Positions 51,198-61,073 are shown, counted from the first letter of the stretch. The stretch is 64,000 nt of DNA from Candidatus Hodarchaeota archaeon (GCA_016840285.1 JAEOSR010000163.1:1-64000); one strand, 5' to 3'. Numbers and translations are program-made. Notes: a model not told the origin generated them from the sequence alone.

Positions 51198-51794
51198 ATG
51201 GAATATCAAATCTTTCTTGCAGGGGTGGGAGGACAGGGCATTCTTTCTGTCACTGATATATTATGTAATGCCGCTGTGAAAATGGGTTTTAGGGTTCATG
51301 GCTCAGAAACGCATGGTATGTCACAAAGAGGTGGGAGTGTCTTTTCCAATGTTCGCTTTGGGGAAGTTTACTCTCCCCTAATCATGGAACGGGATTCAGA
51401 CGTGATTCTTGCTTTTGAACCCACTGAAGCATTACGGTACGCTCATTTTATCAAACCTAATGGGATTTGCCTTGTCAGCATACATCCAATTCCTTCTCCC
51501 AGTTTTACATTAACAAAAAGCAGTTACCCTGAAATCGAATCTATAATATCGGCTTTGAAAACCTATAGTCCCAATATTATCTCAATGAATGCTACTAAAC
51601 TTGCATCTGATTTAGGGATGCCCATAGTTCAAAACATAGTTATGCTAGGAGCTCTATCAGCAGTACCAGGGCTTCCTCTCTCCGTGGAATCTCTAAAAGC
51701 AGCATTAAAAAAGCAATTTATGCCCAAATATTTCAACTTAAACCTACAAGCTTTTGAAGTTGGGCGTCAAGCGTATGTGGATCACAATCCTTAA
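51198..51794 (+). CDS. iorB: Indolepyruvate:ferredoxin oxidoreductase beta subunit
   Basis: A 198-residue gamma-type domain of the 2-oxoacid:ferredoxin oxidoreductases: MEYQIFLAGVGGQGILSVTD, GSETHGMSQRGGSVFSNVRFG, DVILAFEPTEALRYA and MLGALSAVPGLPL. It forms the heterodimer with IorA. The ATG at 51198 follows AGGTGATAAA; longer in-frame starts overlap the thioesterase gene. Length is normal for IorB. Confidence 0.93.
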   Translation: MEYQIFLAGVGGQGILSVTDILCNAAVKMGFRVHGSETHGMSQRGGSVFSNVRFGEVYSPLIMERDSDVILAFEPTEALRYAHFIKPNGICLVSIHPIPSPSFTLTKSSYPEIESIISALKTYSPNIISMNATKLASDLGMPIVQNIVMLGALSAVPGLPLSVESLKAALKKQFMPKYFNLNLQAFEVGRQAYVDHNP

Positions 51795-51847
51795 CGAGTT
51801 GAGGTTATTCTCCCGAAGGTTATTCCGTTGTCAGTTCAAACGTTGTA

Positions 51848-53428
51848 GTGATTAAGAACACACCTCAAGAAGGTTCATGTGAGTTGATTGAAAATATATT
51901 AGGACGAACTCTTCCTGAAAGGATATTTGGAATTGAAGTTCTTCCATATCAAGGTATTCATGCCTCTAGGACAAAGGGAAGAAGTCGTATTGGTACAAAA
52001 TACCAACCTTATATTGTCACGAGAGACACTAAACGATTTTATGACGATGTTGATCACTTATTGGGCCATCATTTTCTTCAATTATTTGATGGTATGTCAA
52101 TTTCTTTTCATCATATTCTTCGGGAAGGAGATGGGGTTGTATTACCCATAGTCGACGCCTTTGCTTCCTACGGGATTAAAAATATTACACTAGCACCTAC
52201 TGCCTTGTTTCCTGTTCATTCACCCCTTCTAGAACATATTGAATCAGGTGTTATAGGGCGAATTGAGGGTAGTATGAACGGGCCTATTGGCAGAGCAGTA
52301 TCTAGAGGAGCAGTAACCGTCCCAAGCATTCTTAGATCTCATGGTGGACGTGCGAGAGCGGTTCAAGAAGGTAGTTTACATATTGACGTAGCTTTCATAG
52401 CAGCATCCGCTGCAGATTTTCTCGGTAATTTAACTGGAATAGAAGGTAAAAATGCATTCGGGAGTATCGGATATCCCCTTGAAACTGATTCTCTTTATGC
52501 AGATGTAGTTATTGGAGTTACTGATACTGTGTTAGACCGTCCTTTAGAAAAGGTCAGTATCCCTTCTAGTCGTGTTGATGCGATTCTTGAAATAAATTCA
52601 ATCGGTGATCCATCAAAAATTGCATCAGGAAGTTTAAGCAGAAAATTATCACCCGCCCGTCTTGAAATCGCTGAAACTGCAGTTCAAGTAATGTATCATT
52701 CAGGATTTCTACAGCCAGGGTTCAACTGGCAAGCAGGAGCAGGTGGGATGTCCTTAGCAACTACAAAATATCTGAAAGACTTAATGATTGATAATAATCT
52801 AGAAGGTAGCTATATCTTTGGTGGAATCGCTAGTAATTCAGTGGAGTTATTGGAAGCAGGACTTTTTAAGACAATTTATGATGCTCAATCGTTCGATTCG
52901 AAAGCCATAGAATCTCTAAAGAACAACCCAAATCATGTTGAAGTATCAATTGATCATGCTTACAATCCTTTTAACAAAGGATGTATCGCAAATAATACTG
53001 ATTTCTCTGCTTTGGGGGCTACTGAAGTTGATGTTAACTTTAACGTAAATGTAAATACTTTTAGTGATGGTACTCTAAATTCTGGAATAGGCGGACATCA
53101 AGATGCCGCCAGAGCAAAAATTAGTATGATTTTATTACCATTAGCACGGAAAGTACCTTGTATCATTGACAGTGTTGTCACGGTCTCTAGTCCAGGGGAT
53201 TGCATAGATGTTATTGTGACAGATGGTGGTATTGCAATAAACCCTAAACGAAAAAAGTTGAACAAACGATTAAAAGACGCTGGATTAAATATTTATCCCA
53301 TTGAAAATTTAAAAGAAGAAGCTCAAAGCTTGGCAGAACCAATAGTAGCCAATTTAACCGATAATATAACAACACTGGTAGAGTATCGGGATGGTACTCA
53401 TTTAGATGTTATTTACCAGTTAGAATAA
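51848..53428 (+). CDS. citF: Citrate lyase alpha subunit / citrate CoA-transferase
   Basis: A 526-residue CitF aligned along its whole length: GMSISFHHILREGDGVVLP, LTLAPTALFPVHSPLLEHI-like core, SHGGRARAVQEGSLHIDVAF, FGSIGYPLETDS, GFNWQAGAGGMSLATTKYL, GGIASNSVELLEAGLF, DAQSFDSKAIESLKNNPNH and EYRDGTHLDVIYQLE at the end. CitF moves CoA or acyl carrier protein from an acetyl group to citrate, giving citryl-CoA. The partner genes citD (carrier protein) and citE (lyase) are not in the window. It starts at GTG 51848 without a clear ribosome site and is convergent with ATP-citrate lyase, 17 bp away. Confidence 0.92.
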   Translation: MIKNTPQEGSCELIENILGRTLPERIFGIEVLPYQGIHASRTKGRSRIGTKYQPYIVTRDTKRFYDDVDHLLGHHFLQLFDGMSISFHHILREGDGVVLPIVDAFASYGIKNITLAPTALFPVHSPLLEHIESGVIGRIEGSMNGPIGRAVSRGAVTVPSILRSHGGRARAVQEGSLHIDVAFIAASAADFLGNLTGIEGKNAFGSIGYPLETDSLYADVVIGVTDTVLDRPLEKVSIPSSRVDAILEINSIGDPSKIASGSLSRKLSPARLEIAETAVQVMYHSGFLQPGFNWQAGAGGMSLATTKYLKDLMIDNNLEGSYIFGGIASNSVELLEAGLFKTIYDAQSFDSKAIESLKNNPNHVEVSIDHAYNPFNKGCIANNTDFSALGATEVDVNFNVNVNTFSDGTLNSGIGGHQDAARAKISMILLPLARKVPCIIDSVVTVSSPGDCIDVIVTDGGIAINPKRKKLNKRLKDAGLNIYPIENLKEEAQSLAEPIVANLTDNITTLVEYRDGTHLDVIYQLE

Positions 53429-53445
53429 GATCAGATCTGATTTCC

Positions 53446-55587
53446 TCATAGGGGAATTTTCCTGGTCTTCTCTCCTTTATATACTGCTTCTGAAAAATTA
53501 ATCCTACGCATTTGGGGTTGAGATGCGATTTCCTCAAAATAATGAGCAGATAATCCTGCAATCCGTCCGTATATGAACACTGCTTTAGCAAGAGTCGGAT
53601 CAAGACCCATATCGGCAATTATAGCACCGATAACTCCATCAACATTAATGGGGAGGTCGATTCCACGTACTCTTTTGAATATGTCCGTTATGATTTTTGA
53701 AATCTCAACACACTCATTAGCTATTCCCGCGTGTTTTGCTTTAATCCAGAGAACGTCCCGTCGTGGATCACGAGTGTGGTATCGATGCCCTAAGCCTTGA
53801 ATTCTTTTCCCCTCCTTCATATATAAACTAATATTTTCATGAACCGCTTCTGAGATTCCAATGTTCTTCTCTTTCGCTAATGCAGTACACCTCTGAAAAA
53901 ATTGTGCAGCTTTTGTTCCAGCTCCTCCGTGAACGTCTGTAATCGCGCTAACTCCTTGAGTAACCGCCACCTCATATGCAGCTCTTACTGTAGCAGCGAT
54001 AATTGTTGCCTGAGCTGATGGTGGTGTGACCCCATGATCTACGCTAGCTACTATCATTGCTTCAAGTACACCAGCTTTTTTCTCATCTATAACGGATTCT
54101 CCAGTAAGAACCTGATATATAACATGAGAAAATGATTTTGTTATATCAATATTCTTTAATATGCTATTATTTCCCAGTATTGAAGCCAAGTATCCAGCAA
54201 CCCGACCCAAACAGAACATTAATTGGTTAGGAGGGTTCTTATTTTCTTGAATACAATAATCGGCCAATGTTATGTCCTGCAGCAGGAATTTAGCTATTGA
54301 TTTCGAAATATCTTCCTCTTCTCTTACGTTCACTTTTGGGAAAGGAAGTTTGGTAGCTTTCAGAGCTATCTGTTCTAATTCTTTAATCTGATCTTGTTTT
54401 GGAAAATTTCCTTTTACAAGCAAATAAGCTGTTTCAATAAACGTTTTCTTCTTAATTATGTCTTTTAAGGGATATCCTGCTATAATTAAGTTATTTGGTT
54501 GAACATTAGTAATAAGGGTAGCCCATCCGACTTTTTTAGGAGGTTCTTCCCATGTTTTTGTCATCTTTTCTTGATATCTTTCAATGCTGAAGTATTTCCA
54601 ACCTTGCAGAATTTCCTTAACAGTGTCAACTAATTCGTATTGGCTATTGACAACAGTCACACCTGCTTTTTCCAAAGTTTCTTTTTTAGTTTCAAAAGTG
54701 CCATAATTCTGTCCAGGAGTGATAATGGCTCCAGCATGTCCCATTGTCTTCCCTGCAGGTGCATTTGCTCCAGAAATTAACGCGACAATTGGTATCGGAT
54801 ATTTCTTGGGATTTGTAAGGATGTGATTCGCAAGAAGTTCTTCTTGACTTCCCCCAATCTCACCTGCTACTACGATGAGATCTGTTTTTGGATATTGTTG
54901 AATGAGTGGAACAATATCTACGAATCTTGTACCAATTGCTCCATCACCTCCTATTCCTAAGACAGCATTTTGTGCTATACCAGCACTCGCCAGTGCATCT
55001 GAGAGATGGTAAAGAATTGCTCCGCTCCTAGAAATAATTGTAACTCCTCGTGGCCCAAATTCCTCCTTGTTTTTTTCTTCAGGATAAAAGATATCAGGAA
55101 GCATCCCAATTTTTATCCCTTCGGGTGGAAAAATGATCCCTGGTGTGTTTCCACCAAAAAGTAAAGTATTGTGTTTTCTTGCTGCAACGATTATATCTCT
55201 AACATCTTTTAGGGGGATACCCTCACTTATTAAGACTACAATGGGGATACCTGACTCAATAACTTCAATTACTACATCCCTCACTCCCGAATAATGCCTC
55301 CAGATACTCGCTACTGCAATATTTGGATGTTCTTTAAGACACTCTTTGACTCTGTCATAAACAGGAATTACTTCGTGAATTCGAGTGCCTCCTCGCCCTA
55401 CTGAAACACCAGCTGTCACATTAGTCCCAAAATCTCTCATTAGACCCGCATGTTTTGTTCCTTGACTTCCAAGACCTATAATTACTGTTTCAATCTCCTT
55501 AGTTTTCTGAATATATGAAGCTAGTTCTGGACGAACCTTTTGGATAAGATGATACAAAACACCTTGGTCTACTGAAATTCTTTTCAT
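53446..55587 (-). CDS. aclA: ATP-citrate lyase large subunit (CoA-ligase alpha plus citryl-CoA lyase domains)
   Basis: A 713-residue protein. Residues 30-330 are a succinyl-CoA-synthetase-alpha-like module with VIIGLGSQGTKHAGLMRDFG for CoA and the phospho-histidine segment KTMGHAGAII near 293. From about 420 follows a citrate-synthase-like lyase domain with VDHGVTPPSAQATIIAA, DVHGGAGTKAAQFF, IQGLGHRYHTRDPR and GVIGAIIADMGLDP. It cleaves citrate with ATP and CoA to acetyl-CoA and oxaloacetate. About 90 residues between the two domains have no clear counterpart. It overlaps the small-subunit gene by 4 bp (ATGA). It is a probable reverse-TCA or acetyl-CoA-forming enzyme. Confidence 0.92.
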   Translation of the reverse strand: MKRISVDQGVLYHLIQKVRPELASYIQKTKEIETVIIGLGSQGTKHAGLMRDFGTNVTAGVSVGRGGTRIHEVIPVYDRVKECLKEHPNIAVASIWRHYSGVRDVVIEVIESGIPIVVLISEGIPLKDVRDIIVAARKHNTLLFGGNTPGIIFPPEGIKIGMLPDIFYPEEKNKEEFGPRGVTIISRSGAILYHLSDALASAGIAQNAVLGIGGDGAIGTRFVDIVPLIQQYPKTDLIVVAGEIGGSQEELLANHILTNPKKYPIPIVALISGANAPAGKTMGHAGAIITPGQNYGTFETKKETLEKAGVTVVNSQYELVDTVKEILQGWKYFSIERYQEKMTKTWEEPPKKVGWATLITNVQPNNLIIAGYPLKDIIKKKTFIETAYLLVKGNFPKQDQIKELEQIALKATKLPFPKVNVREEEDISKSIAKFLLQDITLADYCIQENKNPPNQLMFCLGRVAGYLASILGNNSILKNIDITKSFSHVIYQVLTGESVIDEKKAGVLEAMIVASVDHGVTPPSAQATIIAATVRAAYEVAVTQGVSAITDVHGGAGTKAAQFFQRCTALAKEKNIGISEAVHENISLYMKEGKRIQGLGHRYHTRDPRRDVLWIKAKHAGIANECVEISKIITDIFKRVRGIDLPINVDGVIGAIIADMGLDPTLAKAVFIYGRIAGLSAHYFEEIASQPQMRRINFSEAVYKGEKTRKIPL

Positions 55588-56870
55588 GCTGATGCCTCCT
55601 TCTTAATCTCGAAACCTCTTCTGATCCCTTCCTTAATCACATCGGCCATGATTTGTTCATTCCCCACGACAATCTCCATCATCTGTAAAGCCTCTGGAGT
55701 TTCATTTTTCGCTTTTTCAAGATAATTTTTAGCTGCTGGTAGATCAGTACCTACCATTCTACCGTAAACTGGAATTAGACGTTGGTTATCACGATAACGC
55801 TCTCTGAAAGCTTGAATTAATCCTCGAATAAATACATCACAGCTGGATATGCCTCCAAATCTCGATGTAATTATAATATCAGTCAGAGGATAATCCATTA
55901 GGAGATGAAACATTTGAGCTACTCGATTTTGTGGGGGTCCTCCTCCACTATCCATAAAATTTATCGGAATCACTTTACCATCAAAGAAGTTATTACCAAT
56001 GTTCACAACTTCATCTATAGAGAAGATCCCGTAACCTGCTCCTCCTGGAACAAGACCTACGTATAATTTATCTTTATCTTTGGGTATATCAGAAGAAAGT
56101 AAATCAACATATGGAAATCCTTGGTTGTAGGCCTGTTCCTCATTAGAGGTTGGTTCAGCAACGTCATGCCGTTTACTTGTTATTCCTAAAGTCTCTAGAA
56201 GCTTGCTTTGCCTGTATAAGCCGTTATCATCTAATACTATTTTCGCATCTGCAGCAACAACATTATCAGGTGTTATTATTACTGGATTAATTTCACAAAG
56301 TTTTGCATCAATATCTTGAAAAGTTCTATAAACCTTATTGATAATTAAGGCGAGAATTTCTTTCTGATTATTAGATAATTGAAGATCCTGAGCAAGTATG
56401 TCTGTAACTTCTTCTATGATATCATTTTGTAATGCTCGATCATTACTGACTATCTCCCTTTTTATAATCGCTTCAGGTCGAGTTTGTGCAACTTCTTCTA
56501 TATCCACTCCTCCAGAAGCGCTGACAACAAGCACATTGTTGAATGTATTTGGATCTGTTGTCACTCCCACGTAACAGGCTCCTCGTTCCTCAACTGCTTC
56601 CTCGAAAAACACTGTTTGTACTGGATGTTCCTTAATCCTCAATTTCAGAAGTTGCTTCGTGATATTGATGGCTTCCACTGATGTTGTGACTTTTTTTATT
56701 CCTCCTGCTTTTCCTCGTCCTCCAATCAAAACAGCAGCTTTAACCATCGCAGGGAATTTTAGGTTGAGTTTTTCGATTTCTTCAACAGAATGAACAATTC
56801 CAAATTGCTTTGGGATGGGAATGCCATTCTGTTCAAAAACTCTTTTCGATTCATGTTCATAGAGTCTCAA
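55584..56870 (-). CDS. aclB: ATP-citrate lyase small subunit (ATP-grasp, succinyl-CoA-synthetase-beta-like)
   Basis: A 428-residue ATP-grasp subunit: LYEHESKRVFEQNGIPIPK, MVKAAVLIGGRGKAGGIKKV, FEEAVEERGACYVGVTTD, LCEINPVII with the metal-binding glutamate, ADAKIVLDDN and a CoA-ligase-like C-terminal domain with GGAGYGIFSID, NFMDSGGGPPQNRV and GRMVGTDLPAAKN. It forms the ATP-dependent half of the two-subunit ATP-citrate lyase, as in Chlorobium. First gene of the operon; TCT-rich DNA upstream has no clear ribosome site. Plain succinyl-CoA synthetase beta is excluded by the fused lyase in the partner. Confidence 0.9.
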   Translation of the reverse strand: MRLYEHESKRVFEQNGIPIPKQFGIVHSVEEIEKLNLKFPAMVKAAVLIGGRGKAGGIKKVTTSVEAINITKQLLKLRIKEHPVQTVFFEEAVEERGACYVGVTTDPNTFNNVLVVSASGGVDIEEVAQTRPEAIIKREIVSNDRALQNDIIEEVTDILAQDLQLSNNQKEILALIINKVYRTFQDIDAKLCEINPVIITPDNVVAADAKIVLDDNGLYRQSKLLETLGITSKRHDVAEPTSNEEQAYNQGFPYVDLLSSDIPKDKDKLYVGLVPGGAGYGIFSIDEVVNIGNNFFDGKVIPINFMDSGGGPPQNRVAQMFHLLMDYPLTDIIITSRFGGISSCDVFIRGLIQAFRERYRDNQRLIPVYGRMVGTDLPAAKNYLEKAKNETPEALQMMEIVVGNEQIMADVIKEGIRRGFEIKKEASA

Positions 56871-57190
56871 TTTGGATTCTCCTATTATTCATGACGTCTT
56901 GTACGTGAAAAGTGACACTTAATGAGATTTTTCGTACTATAGGACATTCAATCTAAGAAAAAAAGGTCTGGTTTTATCCTTTTTTTTGTCATCAAACGTG
57001 TTAATTCAATGGTTTTAAATCCTAATTGCTTAAGTCTAAAATAAGCAGCGGATTTGCTTTAGATATAACGCTGATCAAAATAATTAGATCCTTGGTTATT
57101 TAATCGAGAACATTACGATTTCTCTCAATTTCCCCTAGATAACTTGATTTTAATTTCACTGTAAACAATCTTTTTAATGAATTTCTATAT
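56871..57190. other. 320-bp gap with no recognised gene
   Basis: AT-rich, no protein-like frame, no tRNA cloverleaf. Oligo-T and oligo-A tracts (near 56957 and 56981) could be transcription ends for the minus-strand gene at 57191 or promoter parts for the ATP-citrate lyase operon. Confidence 0.4.
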
Positions 57191-57805
57191 TCATTTTGCT
57201 AGGAATAATCGTTGTTCCCATTCATCGATTGCCTCGTGGATGTTCTCTAGATATTTCATTTTTTTAGCTCGAACCTCACGATTAAAACTTGCTATATCAT
57301 AAAGTAATCGAGAAGATTGACTGGTCTCTGAAAGAGCATCTCTAAATTGGTCAATAAATTCAGGAATTCTCTCTGGAGATTTTTCCCAAAAATTTGACAC
57401 ATTTTCCCGTAAGGACTGAATCATTATCCGTAAGTCTCCTGCTTCGGACACAGTTATTAATGTGCTTGGTCTTTCTTGAACTCTATCTTTAACTTGTTGA
57501 ATAAAACGTGCAGCAGCTTCACTACGAGTTTTAACAATCCCTGATGTAATCCAACTTTCAGTAACCACTTCAATTAGCTGAAAGACTGCTGCGTCCTCAT
57601 TACCTTGTATTTCTGGGAGATAGTGAAATAATCCTAACTTTGTGATAACAAAACGAAAGTTCGAGCCGAGATATTGACGTTCATGAGGAGTAAATTTGAC
57701 TCGTTTAAGCATTTCTCGGAAATCCGTAACATTTTGCCTTCCTGATAAAAAATCAATCGTTAGATGTGGTTTAATTTTCTCGCAGACCTGATCAACAACT
57801 TTCAT
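57191..57805 (-). CDS. Hypothetical helical protein
   Basis: A 204-residue, highly charged and probably all-alpha cytoplasmic protein without membrane segments or cysteine motifs (one cysteine, at residue 8). Stretches such as RSEAAARFIQQVKDRVQERP and FIDQFRDALSETSQSSRLLY look amphipathic. GGGTGGTAATAA precedes the ATG, so translation is likely. It sits in the housekeeping block between ATP-citrate lyase and Alba. I recognise no family. Confidence 0.65.
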   Translation of the reverse strand: MKVVDQVCEKIKPHLTIDFLSGRQNVTDFREMLKRVKFTPHERQYLGSNFRFVITKLGLFHYLPEIQGNEDAAVFQLIEVVTESWITSGIVKTRSEAAARFIQQVKDRVQERPSTLITVSEAGDLRIMIQSLRENVSNFWEKSPERIPEFIDQFRDALSETSQSSRLLYDIASFNREVRAKKMKYLENIHEAIDEWEQRLFLAK

Positions 57806-58048
57806 TTATTACCACCCAGGATTATGTATGAATCAGAACTTAATATTCTACAGTGTTATCCAGATTATATGTTATCAACGATAACATTGTAAAAAAGATT
57901 TCTAATTCACGTCATTTAACAGGTAGTTTAACCTTCTTCCTACCAAAAAAAGTTGGAATAAGTCTCCCCTAGATTTTATATAGAGTGTGATCTCTTTCTC
58001 CTAGCACATAACATCCAAATTACTCCAGTAAATCAAAAAAGTACTCTA

Positions 58049-58327
58049 CTAGAGTTTGGTAATGGTGATTTCAATCGCGCTAACGTTTGATAGATTTCCT
58101 TCACGTGTTTCGATTTGTTCAGTATCTATCTGAATATCTGTAACATCGACTCGATCTTTCATAAACCTACGTCTTAGGACTTCAGCAACATCTACAGCTC
58201 GGCTAATCGCGCGACCTCGGGCTTTTAGGACAATTGCTTCAGCATCGCGATTAAATTGTGTCACACATGCCATTACATAAGCAGTTACTGGTTTATTTCC
58301 GATGAAAACGGTATTTTCCTCTGCCAA
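58049..58327 (-). CDS. albA: Alba chromatin/RNA-binding protein
   Basis: A 92-residue Alba: [36 protein letters not shown] with the basic surface, [17 protein letters not shown] and [11 protein letters not shown]. It binds DNA and RNA as a dimer and helps compact the archaeal chromosome. The conserved lysine pair of Sulfolobus Alba (K16-K17) is replaced here by KP. TTG 58327 has AAGGAGTG upstream. Flanked by 198 and 243 bp of non-coding DNA, so it is probably transcribed alone. Confidence 0.93.
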   Translation of the reverse strand: MAEENTVFIGNKPVTAYVMACVTQFNRDAEAIVLKARGRAISRAVDVAEVLRRRFMKDRVDVTDIQIDTEQIETREGNLSNVSAIEITITKL

Positions 58328-58525
58328 AATTGTTACACTCCTTGTAATTCTCTTTGAAGTTCAATGTTTTCTAGTTTTATCTTTGCATCACTGAGATGTG
58401 ATAATCCAATTATACTTCTCAAGTTGACTTGAAAAATGTTTCTAGGTTTGTATTGTTATTTGAACACTGTTTATTTCTTGGGTACATCTCTTTAATGTCA
58501 ATATATGTTTAATGAGTATGAAATT

Positions 58526-59173
58526 TCAAAGAGGATCATCTTGAATACCTGTAAAATATCCAAAAAGATTGGCAGCGATATGCACGATGAAAGTTATGGG
58601 AACTTGGACAATTAAATACTCTATGGGCCATGGAACAAAGGGATACACAAAGATCATACCAAGAACTAAGAATCCGAGCTGATCCAGAAAAATGAATGGG
58701 TGTCCTCTTTCAATGCTACTACGTCGTTTAATAAAGGATCCAATTAAGTCTCCCATTAATCCTCCAAAAGCCATCAATGCTCCAGTAAAAAATCCTAGGA
58801 ACAATGAATTGGAGAATAATCCTCGGAGATTGAAACTGGAAAGTAAATCGAATAGAATTCCTGATTCTAAAAGATCTTGGTATACTATCCTTAAAATGAG
58901 ATTATCATTTAACATTATCGGGACTGGAAGGATAGAGCTCATCCAACCAACTAAGGTAGCAATAAATCCACCTATAATTCCACCAACAAGTGTTCCAGCC
59001 CAAAATCCCCGAATAGTCTTTCCATCTCCCAAAATTCTCTTTCCATCTCTCCAATACCTTCCTCCATCAATTGGTGCCCCTCCGCCTAGGATAGTTGGGG
59101 CAGCATTCCCAAACCATAATGGTAAGACAAATATGGTGCTATCGAGGATCACTTGGATTAGATCTTCAGCCAA
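58526..59173 (-). CDS. carS: CDP-archaeol synthase
   Basis: A 215-residue integral membrane enzyme that joins CTP to unsaturated archaetidic acid (geranylgeranylglyceryl phosphate diether) to make CDP-archaeol, a step unique to archaeal phospholipids. Five to six helices are seen, with the conserved LWFGNAAPTILGGGAPIDGG, DGKRILGDGKTIRGFWAGT and GALMAFGGLMGDLIGSFIKR blocks plus LDQLGFLVLG. Start TTG 59173 is behind GGTGA. Direct evidence that the genome is archaeal. Confidence 0.95.
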   Translation of the reverse strand: MAEDLIQVILDSTIFVLPLWFGNAAPTILGGGAPIDGGRYWRDGKRILGDGKTIRGFWAGTLVGGIIGGFIATLVGWMSSILPVPIMLNDNLILRIVYQDLLESGILFDLLSSFNLRGLFSNSLFLGFFTGALMAFGGLMGDLIGSFIKRRSSIERGHPFIFLDQLGFLVLGMIFVYPFVPWPIEYLIVQVPITFIVHIAANLFGYFTGIQDDPL

Positions 59174-59382
59174 AGTATTTCACCACAACTGTATATGCTG
59201 AAACAAGAAGAATTGTCTTAAAACTTAATTAATAAATCTTACTCCATGTGTTCTTATACGGATATTTCTACCTTTTTCAATATGACGGATTTTCCATTTT
59301 TATATTTTTCAATGGTACAATTTATATTTTTAGCCAAAATGCTTCCGAATCAATGATCTATTTCCCTACTTTTCTATTAGTG

Positions 59383-59910
59383 TTACAGGTGTGTATCAAT
59401 GTATATTCTTTCATCTCCACCAATAATTTCCCCCTTGGCTAAATAAAACGTTAAATGTTTTTTATTGTAACTGATGACACAGAACGAATGTGATTCTACA
59501 GAGCTAATCATCCCTATTTGCGTCCTCCAACATGAAATTGCTGGATAAGGCAGTTTTTCAGGTTTTGCATACAAATGGATTTCATTCAGTTTTTTTATGT
59601 TGAATTTGTAAGACTGGGATAAGATTTTGAAGATAATAAAAGGAAAAACTGGATTGTTCTCTTGGAATTCTAATGTGGAATTCTGAATAATCATCCGAAC
59701 TTTCTGATTGTTAATAAAGAGATCATCCTGATCAATCCAATATTGTAAATTCGCTTGAATTGCTTCTAATTCTCCTTCACTTGCTCCTGTGTTCTTTAAA
59801 TGGAAAAAGTTTTTCGATGGATCTTGGTAATAAAAATATAGGTTTTGATGTATTTGAGATGGAGTAATTCGGAAAAATGTTTCCACAAAAATTGGTTTTT
59901 CTCTTGTCAT
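59383..59910 (-). CDS. Hypothetical cytoplasmic protein
   Basis: A 175-residue protein of mixed alpha/beta character with no cysteine motif or membrane segment. It has a central helical region (GASEGELEAIQANLQYWID) and beta-rich end (HSFCVISYNKKHLTFYLAKG). ATG 59910 follows AGGTG by about eight bases; GTG 59913 is next to it. It is divergent from the AIR-synthase-like gene at 60009 with about 100 bp between. Unknown function; probably lineage-specific. Confidence 0.6.
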   Translation of the reverse strand: MTREKPIFVETFFRITPSQIHQNLYFYYQDPSKNFFHLKNTGASEGELEAIQANLQYWIDQDDLFINNQKVRMIIQNSTLEFQENNPVFPFIIFKILSQSYKFNIKKLNEIHLYAKPEKLPYPAISCWRTQIGMISSVESHSFCVISYNKKHLTFYLAKGEIIGGDERIYIDTHL

Positions 59911-60008
59911 CACACTTTCACCTTTATCTTCCGAGAATTATATACTCCAACTGTGGCGCATATTGAAAATTTAAATATTAAATTATTTTCTTCTAGACTT
60001 GAAATATA

Positions 60009-61073
60009 ATGGAAGTTCTACCATTAGGAAAAGCTCCCTGGTCTTTACTTGTTGAGCTCGTCAGGAAACAAGGTTATAGAAATAAAGGAATATTACAGAC
60101 TGCAGAGGAGGGAGTAGATGTTGCAGTTTTGGATCTCAATTCAGTTATTAAAAACGTAAATGAATTTTATAATACACGTAGTATTCCTTATTTAATTTAT
60201 AAAGCGGATCCAATTACTTTCCCCACTCCAAATCCTGCAAAATATCTTATTACTGTTAATAAGAATGATTTAGCTACAGCTGGAGCTCTACCTTATGGAA
60301 TTACAGTCACCATTTTACTACCTCCCAATTCTACAAGAAATTCGCTCTTAGAACTCCAATCAAATCTTTCAATAACTTGTAAAGAACAATATATTACAAT
60401 TCTAGGAGGCCATACAGAGATCACCCTGGGAGTTCAGAATCCAATATTATCTGCGAGTATGATAGGGTTTGTACCACCTGAATTTTATATTCCCCGTGAC
60501 CCTCAAGTTGGTGATTTAATAGTATGTTCAGGTTGGGTTGGAGCAGAAGGCACAGGAATTCTGTTAGCTGAAGCAGATGACTTCCTTTCAAAAGGTTATT
60601 TAGACCTAGGGGAGTATCAACAAGGTTTGAAAATTAGTGATAATTTAGACATCTCAAGACGAGTCGTTAACTGTAATCGAAAGTGGCACGATGATCTTCA
60701 CTTAGTTCATGATGCAACAGAAGGAGGGATCATCGGTGCATTGTACGAATGTTTAGCACCGAAAGGATTTGGAAGCGAAATAGATTCAGATAAAATACCA
60801 CTTGCCCCTGTTACAAAGAAATTAGCTGATATACTAGAATTTAATCCTTATAAATTAATATCTTCTGGGGCTGTATTATTTATTTGTAATCATGGTAAAG
60901 CTGAAGCAATAGCTAATTATTTAAGAGAGAATAACACTCCTGCTGAAATTATTGGGGAAGTAACAGAGAGGGGAAAGCCAATTAGAGTTGATAACGCTCA
61001 GATACACCCACCTGAATCAGATCATATAATCATTGGGTTACAGCAACTCGAACGATTAAAGAAGAGGAATTAG
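60009..61073 (+). CDS. AIR synthase-related (PurM/HypE/ThiL fold) protein
   Basis: A 354-residue protein of the PurM/HypE superfamily. The N-terminal half holds KNDLATAGALPYGITVT and ILGGHTEITLGV in the place of the usual ND.A..GA motif; the C-terminal half has VGDLIVCSGWVGAEGTGIL, HDATEGGIIGALYE and SSGAVLFICNH. The family uses ATP to phosphorylate or activate formyl, amide or carbamoyl groups. No hydrogenase or thiamine genes are near, so HypE or ThiL cannot be claimed. Its stop overlaps that of the convergent GHMP kinase by 4 bp. Confidence 0.8.
   Translation: MEVLPLGKAPWSLLVELVRKQGYRNKGILQTAEEGVDVAVLDLNSVIKNVNEFYNTRSIPYLIYKADPITFPTPNPAKYLITVNKNDLATAGALPYGITVTILLPPNSTRNSLLELQSNLSITCKEQYITILGGHTEITLGVQNPILSASMIGFVPPEFYIPRDPQVGDLIVCSGWVGAEGTGILLAEADDFLSKGYLDLGEYQQGLKISDNLDISRRVVNCNRKWHDDLHLVHDATEGGIIGALYECLAPKGFGSEIDSDKIPLAPVTKKLADILEFNPYKLISSGAVLFICNHGKAEAIANYLRENNTPAEIIGEVTERGKPIRVDNAQIHPPESDHIIIGLQQLERLKKRN

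Noticed and set aside
56871..57190. Small RNA gene in the AAGCA/TTGCTT region near 57045
   Set aside because: The stem is only five to six bases with mismatches and has no terminator; chance pairing in AT-rich DNA is as likely.
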